Source: Candidatus Nitronauta litoralis (GTDB lineage Bacteria; Nitrospinota; Nitrospinia; Nitrospinales; Nitrospinaceae). From it: a stretch of DNA of 64,000 nt. This document shows positions 26,186 to 33,873 of this stretch, one piece after another (position 1 is the first letter of the stretch; each line of letters begins with the position of its first letter). Location of the stretch: positions 682,001 to 746,000 of the forward strand of contig CP048685.1 of assembly GCA_015698285.1 (NCBI GenBank). The letters are read 5' to 3'. The notes beneath the pieces were generated by a model, which was given only the letters and a program-made list of their open reading frames with translations, did not search any database and was not told the origin of the DNA. The translations under genes and the position numbers were made by a program.

Positions 26186-27925
26186 TTAACGCCTGAAATA
26201 GGCCTTGGTTACATATTGCTCCATTTGACGCTGCGTGTGGAACTGAGAAGCGTTGAGCGCAATAGCGTGACGCATGATAGCCACCCAGGCAGGCCGGTCC
26301 TGGTAGTAAGTCGGGATCACTTTCTGCTCCAGTTTGTCGTAAAGCGCATTGGCGTCCAGCACATCCCGTTCCTCATCCGGCAATTCAGAGTGTGGGTCCA
26401 AACCTCCTATCGCCCACCCGGTAACCCCTTCAATGCATCCTTCTACCCACCAGCCGTCCAGAATACTGAGATTGGGAATACCGTTGAGTACGGCTTTCAT
26501 CCCGCTGGTACCGGAAGCTTCGTACGGACGGATCGGGTTGTTCACCCAGACATCCACCCCACCTGTGATAGCGAAGCCGAGGTCCATCGTGTAATCCGGC
26601 AGATAAACTATTTTCAGTTTTTTCGAGCGGCCTTGAAGGATAGCTATTTTTTCGTGAATATCGTGGATGATTTCTTTACCCGCTTCATCTTTGGGATGCG
26701 CCTTGCCTGCAAATACGATTTGGAGACCAGGTGAATCCTCCGCTAACTTGATAAGACGATTCGGGTCCTGAAACATCAGGTTGGCCCGCTTGTATGCTGC
26801 AGCCCGTCTGGCAAAACCCAGGGTGAGTAAATTTGGATCAAAACCTGCCCCCTCAGGAAGATGCTCCAACAACTCCCTTTTACAATCCAGGTGGGCGTCC
26901 CACACTTCTTCTTCTGGAAGAATCTCAGCCTGCCTCAGGTAACGCGGGTCTTCCCGCCAAAGGGGTATATGCTGGTTGAATAATTTACCAAATTGATCAT
27001 GCACCCAGGTGTAGGTATGGATGCCGTTTGTGATGAAATCGATCAGGTGCAAAGGAAACATTTCTTTCGATACTTCCCCATGCCGTTTGGCCACACCATT
27101 GGCGAACCGACTCAGGTTCAAACCGAGAGTGGTCATGTTTAACTGGTCTTCACCGCTCAATTCGCGTAACAGATCCAGCGGGATCTCGGTTTTCAACACA
27201 CGCTCCACCAAATCGAACGGAAAACGGTCGTGCCCTGCAGCCACGGGTGTGTGGGTGGTGAATACACAGTTGCTGCGAACCGACTCCAAATCCCATTGCG
27301 CGGTTTCGTCCCAGGTTTCGGACAATGCCCGCTGGTTTTCCCGGAGCAGCTCTACGGTGAGCAGGGAAGAGTGGCCCTCATTCATATGAAAAGTTCTGAT
27401 GTTATGGAACCGCAGTGCCCTTAAAAACTTGACCCCACCAATCCCGAGCAAAATCTCCTGTTTCAGCCGAAACTCACGATTTCCTGAATACAAAGATGAG
27501 CAAAGCTCTTTGTCTTCGTCCCGGTTCCCTTCAATACAGGTATCTAGAAACAGAATTGGAATACGATCACCCCGTATCCCGCGATAAAGAATGACCCAGG
27601 CCTGAACGAGAATGTCCCGTCCTTCTATTTCATTCAGAACTATTTTTTCCGGCAGCAGGATCAGTTTTTCAGAGGGATCCCATTCTACAGGGCGTTCCAC
27701 TTGCCGTCCCTCCGCATTAATTTCCTGGCGAAAGTAGCCCTGACGGTACAATAGTGTAAGCCCCACGGTTGGCAAACCAAGGTCAGCACAGGATTTTAAC
27801 GTGTCGCCTGCAAGAACACCGAGCCCACCGCTATAGGTCGGAATTTGGGTTTCGAGGCCTATCTCCATACTGAAATAAGCTATTTTGGGATCGTAAAGAT
27901 CACCTTCGATAACACTGCTATTCAT
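26186..27925 (-). CDS. glgP: Alpha-glucan phosphorylase (GlgP family, short form)
   Basis: This PLP enzyme splits alpha-1,4-glucan with phosphate to glucose-1-phosphate in the cytoplasm. At 579 residues it is a short form of the glycogen/starch phosphorylase family. Visible motifs are IAYFSMEIGLETQIPTYSGGLGVLAGD at the N terminus, THTPVAAGHDRF, TNGIHTYTWV, GFARRAAAYKRANLM and FAGKAHPKDEAGK, and near the end VNNPIRPYEASGTSGMKAVLNGIPNLSILDGWW, with the PLP Lys in GMKAV. The STAS gene ends 16 bases upstream in the same direction, so the two are probably cotranscribed. No ribosome site is seen before the ATG, which agrees with translational coupling. Confidence 0.93.
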   Translation of the reverse strand: MNSSVIEGDLYDPKIAYFSMEIGLETQIPTYSGGLGVLAGDTLKSCADLGLPTVGLTLLYRQGYFRQEINAEGRQVERPVEWDPSEKLILLPEKIVLNEIEGRDILVQAWVILYRGIRGDRIPILFLDTCIEGNRDEDKELCSSLYSGNREFRLKQEILLGIGGVKFLRALRFHNIRTFHMNEGHSSLLTVELLRENQRALSETWDETAQWDLESVRSNCVFTTHTPVAAGHDRFPFDLVERVLKTEIPLDLLRELSGEDQLNMTTLGLNLSRFANGVAKRHGEVSKEMFPLHLIDFITNGIHTYTWVHDQFGKLFNQHIPLWREDPRYLRQAEILPEEEVWDAHLDCKRELLEHLPEGAGFDPNLLTLGFARRAAAYKRANLMFQDPNRLIKLAEDSPGLQIVFAGKAHPKDEAGKEIIHDIHEKIAILQGRSKKLKIVYLPDYTMDLGFAITGGVDVWVNNPIRPYEASGTSGMKAVLNGIPNLSILDGWWVEGCIEGVTGWAIGGLDPHSELPDEERDVLDANALYDKLEQKVIPTYYQDRPAWVAIMRHAIALNASQFHTQRQMEQYVTKAYFRR

Positions 27926-27941
27926 AAATTTAAAGGGGGAA

Positions 27942-28322
27942 TCAGGAGTCGTGGGCGTCTATGGCATCGGCGACGTCATCGTAAACGTTGAACACTTCAT
28001 GCAGCTTGGCCATGTCGAAAACTTCCTTGGGGGCACCGGTGATGGAGGCCAGAAAAAAACGACCTTCCAGCTTTTGCACTTTTTGCAGGGAATGGAGGAA
28101 AACACTGATGGTGGAACTGTCCATATAGGTGACCTTTTCGAGATTCACCACAAAACGACACAAACCACGGGCGATGTAAGCATCCACTAGCCGCTGCAGC
28201 TCACCCGAGTTGTAAACATCCATCTGGCCTTTGAGGTCGATGATGACGACTCCCGCTTCGTCGCGGCAGTCGATATCGATCTTGCCCATCATGCCCAGAA
28301 TTTCCTTGTGGATTTTTTCCAT
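27942..28322 (-). CDS. STAS-domain protein (anti-sigma-factor antagonist type)
   Basis: A 126-residue single-domain STAS protein: GVVIIDLKGQMDVYNSGELQRLVDAYI, then VVNLEKVTYMDSSTISVFLHSLQKV, with the phosphorylatable Ser in the DSS motif after the central strand, and a C-terminal GRFFLASITGAPKEVFDMAKLHEVFNVYDD. Such proteins switch partner binding by Ser phosphorylation, as SpoIIAA and RsbV do. No anti-sigma kinase or sigma factor gene is close. It precedes glgP in the same transcript, suggesting a link to glycogen use, which is unusual. The fold is secure; the partner is unknown. Confidence 0.88.
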   Translation of the reverse strand: MEKIHKEILGMMGKIDIDCRDEAGVVIIDLKGQMDVYNSGELQRLVDAYIARGLCRFVVNLEKVTYMDSSTISVFLHSLQKVQKLEGRFFLASITGAPKEVFDMAKLHEVFNVYDDVADAIDAHDS

Positions 28323-28483
28323 CAGAGTCCTGTTTGTTGGGAGTGCCGCCTATATATAATATGAACCCGGCATCGGCACAAGTAAAATTCTTTAAATGCT
28401 ATAATGCCCTGAAAAATAAAGTTTTTATTTCCCCCAGCACACCAGAACCAATGGCCTGTACAAAACGGAAATTCCGGGAACCT

Positions 28484-29245
28484 TCAGGCCGCTGTTTCGG
28501 CACCATACAATTGTTCAAGGAGGGCATCCTTAAATTCGCCTGGTGGACCATCAAATATCAACTCTCCATCACGGAGGCCCAGAATACGTCCTGCATATTC
28601 TCGCGCCAGTTCCGGCTGATGCAGGTTGCAGATAACCGTCACCCCATCCTGCCGGTTGATGTCTTTCAGATGATCCAGGATTCCCCTGGCTGAAGAAGGA
28701 TCAAGGCTGGCCACGGGTTCATCTGCTAATAGGACCTTCGGTTTCTGCATCAGCGCCCTGGCAATCCCCACCCGTTGACGTTGCCCACCGCTCAATCTGT
28801 CGGCACGTTGATCCCAGAACCCCTCAAGCCCAAGCCTCTTTAAATGATCAAAGGCGGTGCGCCAGTTTTCTTTAGAAAAATGGTTGACCCAGGACCAGAG
28901 TGCTGGAGTATCTCCCAGGCATCCTGCCAATACGTTGGTCAGTACCGAAGCCCGATCAATCAGGTTGAATTCCTGGAAGATCATCCCAATGTGGTGTCGG
29001 ATTTTCCTCAGTCGAGCAGGTGGGGCACCGGTCACTTCCTCACCGTCCAGCCAGATATGGCCTGTGCTCGGTTCGATCAACCTGTTGAGAGTCCTGAGGA
29101 GGGTCGACTTGCCTGCGCCACTGGGACCCAGTGTAACCACGAACTCTCCAGGCTGAATTTCCAGAGACAATTCTTTTAGTGCCTGGGTCCCTCCGTTATC
29201 GAAAGTTTTTGACACGTTTTTAATAACAACCTGAGCTTCGCTCAT
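28484..29245 (-). CDS. ABC transporter ATP-binding protein, PhnC-like
   Basis: Started at the ATG at 29245, which overlaps the stop of the PhnD-like gene as ATGA; 63 further codons are open upstream but would lie inside that gene. The 253-residue ATPase has Walker A GPSGAGKST, the Q-loop IGMIFQEFNLID, signature LSGGQRQRVGIARAL and Walker B KVLLADEPVASLDP, plus the RxxxxxF pattern of the PhnC family. It would power uptake of phosphonate, phosphite or a related anion. No permease (PhnE) gene is adjacent. A function with a distant permease, or a different substrate, is possible. Confidence 0.87.
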   Translation of the reverse strand: MSEAQVVIKNVSKTFDNGGTQALKELSLEIQPGEFVVTLGPSGAGKSTLLRTLNRLIEPSTGHIWLDGEEVTGAPPARLRKIRHHIGMIFQEFNLIDRASVLTNVLAGCLGDTPALWSWVNHFSKENWRTAFDHLKRLGLEGFWDQRADRLSGGQRQRVGIARALMQKPKVLLADEPVASLDPSSARGILDHLKDINRQDGVTVICNLHQPELAREYAGRILGLRDGELIFDGPPGEFKDALLEQLYGAETAA

Positions 29246-30165
29246 TTGCCGTCCTGTTGTTTTAGCCATCGACGGGCTTCCCGCACTGAATCGAACATCC
29301 CGTCGAGGTCGATCAACCCGCTGATCCCGTATGCTTTCTTCATGAGCTTCGCACCTTCTGGAGATTTTGAGATGGTGAGAAGACCGGCGCGAATCTTTTC
29401 CTTTAGGTTTTTGTCGAGGCCCTTGCGGGCACAAATGGTGTCATTGGGAATCTGCGGAGTGTAGGCAATCACACGGAGCTTTGTGTAGACATCAGGGAAG
29501 CTTTTTGCCACAGCCGCGCGCGCACCTTCATACGTCGCTCCAGCATCGACCTCGCCCTTCATGACAGACAACACCACGGCATTGTGGGATCCGGCAAACC
29601 GCGATTGTTTAAAAAATTTTTCCGGGTTGAATCCTTTTTTCAGAAGCAGGGTTTTTGGATACAGGTGGCCTGAGGTGGAAGCGGGATCAACAAAAGCGAA
29701 ACTTTTCCCCTCCAGATCTCCCAGAGTCTGGATGTCACTGTCTGAGCGGACCAGGATCTGGCCGCGGTAAAACGGGCGGCCGAAATGAGCTACGATATAC
29801 AGCAATTCGACATCATATTTTTCCCGCGCCAGGACATAACTGAATGGAGGCAGCCAGCCGATATCGCCCTTCCCTGCTCCCATGGCTTCGATCACAGCAG
29901 CGTAGCTGGTGGCAACCGAGGCCTCGATACTAAGACCTGTCTCGCGCTCCAACAGGGCGGCGATTTCTTCGCCACCTTCAAGAATAACTTGAGCTTCCCC
30001 GGAGGGTACAAACAACATGCGTACCGGGTTATCGGGACCACCCAATGACTCTCCAGCCTGGGCCGAAGCAAAGCTAATAAAAAAAAGGAAGGTTGAAAAA
30101 ATTATTCGAAGGAAAACTGTTTTTTTAGGAGGTAACGGGCAGGGCAGAAGTCTATTTGCTTTCAT
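29242..30165 (-). CDS. PhnD-like periplasmic substrate-binding protein
   Basis: A 307-residue protein with a signal peptide (TVFLRIIFSTFLFFISFASAQA). The mature part is a PhnD/THI5-type type II binding protein: NPVRMLFVPSGEAQVILEGGEEIAALLERETGLSIE, GKGDIGWLPPFSYVLA, LYIVAHFGRPFYRGQILVRSDS and SFAFVDPASTSGHLYPKTLL, the last being the characteristic ligand loop. It should capture phosphonate, phosphite or phosphate esters in the periplasm. It is translationally coupled to the ATPase gene downstream. No lipobox; attachment would be through the missing permease. Confidence 0.88.
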   Translation of the reverse strand: MKANRLLPCPLPPKKTVFLRIIFSTFLFFISFASAQAGESLGGPDNPVRMLFVPSGEAQVILEGGEEIAALLERETGLSIEASVATSYAAVIEAMGAGKGDIGWLPPFSYVLAREKYDVELLYIVAHFGRPFYRGQILVRSDSDIQTLGDLEGKSFAFVDPASTSGHLYPKTLLLKKGFNPEKFFKQSRFAGSHNAVVLSVMKGEVDAGATYEGARAAVAKSFPDVYTKLRVIAYTPQIPNDTICARKGLDKNLKEKIRAGLLTISKSPEGAKLMKKAYGISGLIDLDGMFDSVREARRWLKQQDGK

Positions 30166-30253
30166 AGGTGCATTATATCACCCGAAACCAGCTATCAAAT
30201 GCCGATGAGATGGAATTGATATTCCAGATTGGTGTGAGGAAAATACAATGAGA

Positions 30254-30290
30254 CAAAAAAAAAGGGCGAGGCCCGAAGGCCTCACCCTTG
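30254..30290 (-). terminator. Terminator after the small cytochrome c
   Basis: Minus-strand stem AGGG-GAGGCC / GGCCTC-CCCT around a TTCG loop with one internal mismatch, followed by nine T. It separates the cytochrome gene from the PhnD/PhnC pair. Confidence 0.88.
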
Positions 30291-30309
30291 AAAAATCCTG
30301 TAGAAGAAC

Positions 30310-30738
30310 TTATTTCATCAAGTCTTCACGAATGTACTTAACAACATCCCAGATTTCTTTGTCTTTCAATTTCATTGGAGCCATGCCGGTGCCTTTGGAA
30401 CCGTTCTTGATGATCCAGAACATCTGTCCGGCAGAAACGTCTTTCATGGTATCAGCACAAGCGAAGTTGCGAGGTGCAGGCTTCAGGGCCTTACCCAGTT
30501 TACCGTCTCCGCCACCAGTTTTACCATGACACATTTGACAGGCCATAGGCTTGGCGGTTTTCTGGTACAGTTTTTCACCATTTGCCTTGTTTGCCTTGGC
30601 TGTGTTGTCTTTTCCAGCAATGTTAGCTGGTGCGTTTTTGGTGGCACGTTTTTGAGGACATTTTGCGGCTGCAAACGCGGTGTTGGTCAGCAGGAGAGTT
30701 GCCATCAAAGCAACCAGTAAAGTCATCGTTTTTTTCAT
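30310..30738 (-). CDS. Small class I cytochrome c
   Basis: Started at the ATG at 30738 (AAGGATTGGGCA upstream), giving 142 residues with a signal peptide ending TNTAFA. One heme site CQMCH is followed by GKTGGGDGKLGKALKPAPRNFACA and the Met-containing GTGMAPMKLKDKEIWDVVKYI, the usual order of a class I monoheme cytochrome c, which shuttles electrons in the periplasm. It has its own near-perfect promoter and terminator, so it is a single, strongly expressed unit. The N-terminal CPQKRATKNAP region is unlike common cytochromes. It may serve the nitrite or oxygen respiratory chain; partner not shown. Confidence 0.9.
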   Translation of the reverse strand: MKKTMTLLVALMATLLLTNTAFAAAKCPQKRATKNAPANIAGKDNTAKANKANGEKLYQKTAKPMACQMCHGKTGGGDGKLGKALKPAPRNFACADTMKDVSAGQMFWIIKNGSKGTGMAPMKLKDKEIWDVVKYIREDLMK

Positions 30739-30878
30739 TGCCCAATCCTTTCTGTTTAATGAACACTTAGGGAAAAATATTGGAGAGACGGTTAAGTTCG
30801 ACACCGGAAAATTTTAAATTAACGGCCAAAGGTCCGGCCTAAACAATCTCGGAATCCCAGGCTTCAAAATGAGAGCAG

Positions 30879-30906
30879 ATTATATTCTATATGGGGCATC
30901 TGTCAA
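30879..30906 (-). promoter_or_regulatory. Consensus sigma-70 promoter for the cytochrome c gene
   Basis: On the minus strand TTGACA (30906-30901), a 16-base spacer and TATAAT (30884-30879), both boxes matching consensus exactly. A start near 30872 gives a leader of about 130 bases before the ATG at 30738. Confidence 0.75.
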
Positions 30907-31368
30907 CATAAAATTATCCCGACAAACGGTCACAATTGCTACGGTAAAATCACTTTTTAAAACCAGATACATTACTGTTTTTATGAGTGTAACATTAATT
31001 TTCCCGCAATGAGCACAAATCCATATTCAAAAAAAATCATCCAAAAAGAACTGAGATTGTTTAATCAAAAACGGTCAAGGCGTAACGTCTGGTATTTTTT
31101 AGAGGACTCTATAACTGCAAAAGCCTTTCTTCCCTGAATACAGGCATTTCTGACTAAAAACTCTATTCCGAAGGGAGTGCCAGTATTTGGCCCTTGTGCT
31201 AAACTGACCGTCATTTTTGAAGCCCATTTCAAAAATATTTTTCCCATTCAGGGGTCTTTTACTAAAATAAGACAATCAAAATGCCTTAGCATGAGTAATA
31301 TGGAAACACCTGAACTTGAACCTTACCACCCATTTTAAAGCAGTTGCATTTTTTTGGAGTTGAAATCA
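30907..31368. other. AT-rich divergent intergenic region
   Basis: The stretch between the cytochrome promoter and the PfpI-like gene. A 60-codon minus-strand frame at 31065-31247 has no ribosome site or homology-like features, and I do not call it. No repeat or RNA fold stands out. Confidence 0.4.
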
Positions 31369-31977
31369 ATGGATTCTGGAAACCGCCTGGAAGGCAAAAA
31401 TATTCTGGTCATCATCCCTCGTGATCATTATGACGAAGACCAATTGGAACCCCTGTTGGAAAAGCTTCAAGCCGAAGGTGCCGATGTGAGGGTGGCATCC
31501 ACTAAATTCAAAGAAGCTGTTGGCATGAAAAACGGACGCCATATGCCTGATATGCTGGTTGTAGATGCTATCGAAGGTATAACCGGCGATGCGTATGTTT
31601 CCTCAGGCAAAGGGGTACGTCAGGTCAAGGGTATTTTCCATGGCACTATTGCCGTAGGGGGGAAAGGGGCACGTAAAACGCTCTGGAAAGAAAAGCTGGT
31701 CCGGCTCCTTTTCACCGATCGCTACAAGAGTGGAATGGTTGTTGGTGCGATTGGCAACTCCGTCCCGTGTCTTGCAGAAGCTGACTTGATCCGAAACATG
31801 GAAGTTTCTGCCGCGATTGACAAGCACACCCGGCCAATCCTTGAACAAGCTGCAGCCATACTGTCAGACGAACCCGTATCCAACTTTGACCGTATTGTGA
31901 CCGCTTCCGGTCCTGAAGCCATGGATGAGTTTTGCGAGGAAGTGATTAAGGAAATCGCAAAAACGAAAGAAAAGTGA
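31369..31977 (+). CDS. DJ-1/PfpI-like protein lacking the usual nucleophilic Cys
   Basis: A 202-residue protein from the ATG at 31369 (GGAGTTGAAATCA upstream; a TTG five codons earlier is also open). The opening NILVIIPRDHYDEDQLEPLLEKLQAEGADVRVAS and DMLVVDAIEG follow the DJ-1/PfpI fold. The nucleophile elbow, normally AICHG or AICAG, reads GAIGNSVPCLAEADLI: the Cys position is Gly and a Cys lies four residues later. It thus lacks the canonical catalytic residue and may be a binding protein or use the shifted Cys. The C terminus is charged (IVTASGPEAMDEFCEEVIKEI). Not in an obvious operon. Confidence 0.72.
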   Translation: MDSGNRLEGKNILVIIPRDHYDEDQLEPLLEKLQAEGADVRVASTKFKEAVGMKNGRHMPDMLVVDAIEGITGDAYVSSGKGVRQVKGIFHGTIAVGGKGARKTLWKEKLVRLLFTDRYKSGMVVGAIGNSVPCLAEADLIRNMEVSAAIDKHTRPILEQAAAILSDEPVSNFDRIVTASGPEAMDEFCEEVIKEIAKTKEK

Positions 31978-32035
31978 TCTCGTCAAACCACGGACAAATC
32001 CCACGGACAACTCGAAACCTGTACGGATTGTCTTG

Positions 32036-32395
32036 CTAAATTCCGAGTTCGTCTTTCTCGCGCTCGCGGGCCGAGGCAATGATTTTCATCCGGAGTTTCA
32101 TTGCCGCATTCAGTTCCTGGACGATTGATTCTTTCGCATCGGGAAAATAGACCTTCTGGTTGAACTCCTCAAGGGAGTGATTTTCGAGCAGTTTCCCGAA
32201 GGCTTCATCGGAAAAGGTCCGGGTCATTTTGACAATATTGTCAAACGAGATCATCACTTTTTCATACTTCTCCCACGCATCTTCAATGATCTCCCGGACA
32301 ACATTCCCTCCTACTTGATCTGCCGTGGATTCCCGGCCCTGGGGCAGGTTGGTTTTGACAATTTCAAACAATTTGATGGTGATTTCTTTTTCCAT
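32036..32395 (-). CDS. Hypothetical protein next to cyclophilin
   Basis: A 119-residue, largely helical and acidic protein with no signal peptide or recognised motif (ITIKLFEIVKTNLPQGRESTADQVGG, then SFDNIVKMTRTFSDEAFGKLL and a charged C terminus). The ATG at 32395 is preferred, leaving a 29-base gap after the cyclophilin gene; the frame stays open into that gene. Likely cotranscribed with the cyclophilin. Function unknown. Confidence 0.6.
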   Translation of the reverse strand: MEKEITIKLFEIVKTNLPQGRESTADQVGGNVVREIIEDAWEKYEKVMISFDNIVKMTRTFSDEAFGKLLENHSLEEFNQKVYFPDAKESIVQELNAAMKLRMKIIASAREREKDELGI

Positions 32396-32424
32396 TTTTA
32401 AAACGCCTTTCCTGAACTCGCGGG

Positions 32425-32907
32425 TCAACCCAGAATTCTGACTTTCATTTCTACCCGGTCTTCCGGGTTATCACGTCCATCGCGAGGCAAGTTGACAATT
32501 TTATCCGCCACTTCCATTCCCGATACCACCTCTCCAAACACCGTGTATTGCCCATCAAGAAAAAACGAATCCTGCACCACGACGAAAAACTGGGAACCCG
32601 CACTGTCTGGTTCTGAGGAACGGGCCATTGAAAGAATTCCACGCGTATGCTTGATATCGTTAAACTCTGCCTTGATGGTATGACCGGGACCGCCGAACCC
32701 GTGTTTGGACTTGTCTTCCTCTTTTGTATTCGGGTCCCCACCCTGAATCATGAATCCAGGGATAACCCGATGGAAAGTTGTTCCATCGTAAAACCCTTTT
32801 TCTGCGAGATCCTTGAAGTTTTTAACATGACCTGGAGCCTTGTCTTCGAAAAACTTAATCTCTATGTTTCCATGATCGGTTTCAATTACCGCGTTTGCTT
32901 CCGCCAT
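32425..32907 (-). CDS. Cyclophilin-type peptidyl-prolyl isomerase, cytoplasmic
   Basis: A 160-residue cyclophilin domain with no signal peptide. Motifs: DHGNIEIKFFEDKAPGHVKNF, FHRVIPGFMIQGGDP with the catalytic Arg-Phe region, GPGHTIKAEFNDIKHTRGILSMAR, GSQFFVVVQDSFFLDGQYTVFGEVVSGMEVADKI. The ATG at 32907 follows AAGGAATACAGA. It catalyses prolyl isomerisation in the cytoplasm. The exported paralogue is directly upstream; the two share most motif residues, pointing to a tandem duplication. Probably followed by the small unknown gene at 32036 in one transcript. Confidence 0.94.
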   Translation of the reverse strand: MAEANAVIETDHGNIEIKFFEDKAPGHVKNFKDLAEKGFYDGTTFHRVIPGFMIQGGDPNTKEEDKSKHGFGGPGHTIKAEFNDIKHTRGILSMARSSEPDSAGSQFFVVVQDSFFLDGQYTVFGEVVSGMEVADKIVNLPRDGRDNPEDRVEMKVRILG

Positions 32908-32930
32908 TCTGTATTCCTTCATTGGAAAAG

Positions 32931-32992
32931 TTAAAAATCCGGGGCTCCCGCCTCCCTTATAAAAAAGAAAGTTAAATAGGAATCCCCGGATT
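32931..32992 (-). terminator. Possible terminator between the two cyclophilin genes
   Basis: Inverted repeat AATCCGGGG / CCCCGGATT with a 39-base loop, followed on the minus strand by TTTTTAACTTTT. The long loop makes this weaker than the other terminators. Confidence 0.4.
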
Positions 32993-32995
32993 GGA

Positions 32996-33550
32996 TTATT
33001 TTTCTACAATTTTAATGGACTTGATAGCCACCCGGCGCAGCGGGTTGTCCCGTGCATCCCTGGGTTCAGCCACAATTTTATCTGCGACATCCATACCGCT
33101 TATCACTTTGCCAAAAACGGTGTATTGCCCATCAAGAAAAAACGAGTCTTTCACCACAATGAAAAACTGGGATCCCGCACTGTTCGGATCCGAGGAACGA
33201 GCCATGGACAATATCCCACGCTCGTGTTTGATGCTGTTGAATTCAGCCTTCACTGAATGTCCCGGACCTCCTGTGCCATGCTTTGAACGATCGGTACTCT
33301 TTGAGTTGGGATCGCCCCCCTGGATCATGAATCCAGGGATCACTCGATGGAAAACGGTTCCATCGTAAAATCCTTTTTTGGCGAGATTTTTAAAGTTCAC
33401 CACGTGGTTGGGAGCTTCCTTGGGAAAAAATTTGATTTTTATTGTTCCGTGAGCGGTTTCCATCACAGCGATTTCCTCCGCCAGAACAGAACCCGCGGTC
33501 ATACAGCAAAATACTAATAAGGCAAATAATGATGACGCAAACTTTTGCAT
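32996..33550 (-). CDS. Cyclophilin-type peptidyl-prolyl isomerase, exported
   Basis: Started at the ATG at 33550 (GGAGGTTGC upstream); 24 further codons are open but would bury the signal peptide. The leader FASSLFALLVFCCMTAGSVLA should be cleaved near residue 24, leaving a cyclophilin with METAHGTIKIKFFPKEAPNHVVNF, FHRVIPGFMIQGGDP, GPGHSVKAEFNSIKHERGILSMAR and GSQFFIVVKDSFFLDGQYTVFGKV. It would act as a folding helper in the periplasm. About 70 percent of the motif residues match the cytoplasmic copy just downstream, so it is a paralogue given an export signal. Confidence 0.94.
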   Translation of the reverse strand: MQKFASSLFALLVFCCMTAGSVLAEEIAVMETAHGTIKIKFFPKEAPNHVVNFKNLAKKGFYDGTVFHRVIPGFMIQGGDPNSKSTDRSKHGTGGPGHSVKAEFNSIKHERGILSMARSSDPNSAGSQFFIVVKDSFFLDGQYTVFGKVISGMDVADKIVAEPRDARDNPLRRVAIKSIKIVEK

Positions 33551-33873
33551 GCAACCTCCGAAATGCTTAAAATGGATAAATCCGGGATCGAATTTCAGGT
33601 AGCCCCAACAGGTACATTTCACCTCAGGCGGCCCTTATAGTAAAAGCCTGCAGGTTGCCCTGCAAGCAAAATAACGCGCGACCCGAGGATCCTTTTTCAA
33701 ACGGTGCAGGCTTCAAAATATCAAGAACCCATCCGTTTTTAAAGCCCCTTTTATATAGATTCCTGAACAAGGTCTGCGGATTTTCAATTTATTTTTTGTG
33801 ACCATTGGATAACTCAGCCAAACTGAGGGTATCTGCAACTTGACTTTTCCCCGAGTTCGTAAGGGATACCGCC

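Noticed and set aside
31065-31247. 60-codon minus-strand gene in the cytochrome-PfpI gap
   Set aside because: No ribosome site, AT-rich composition like the intergenic DNA, and no fold or motif.
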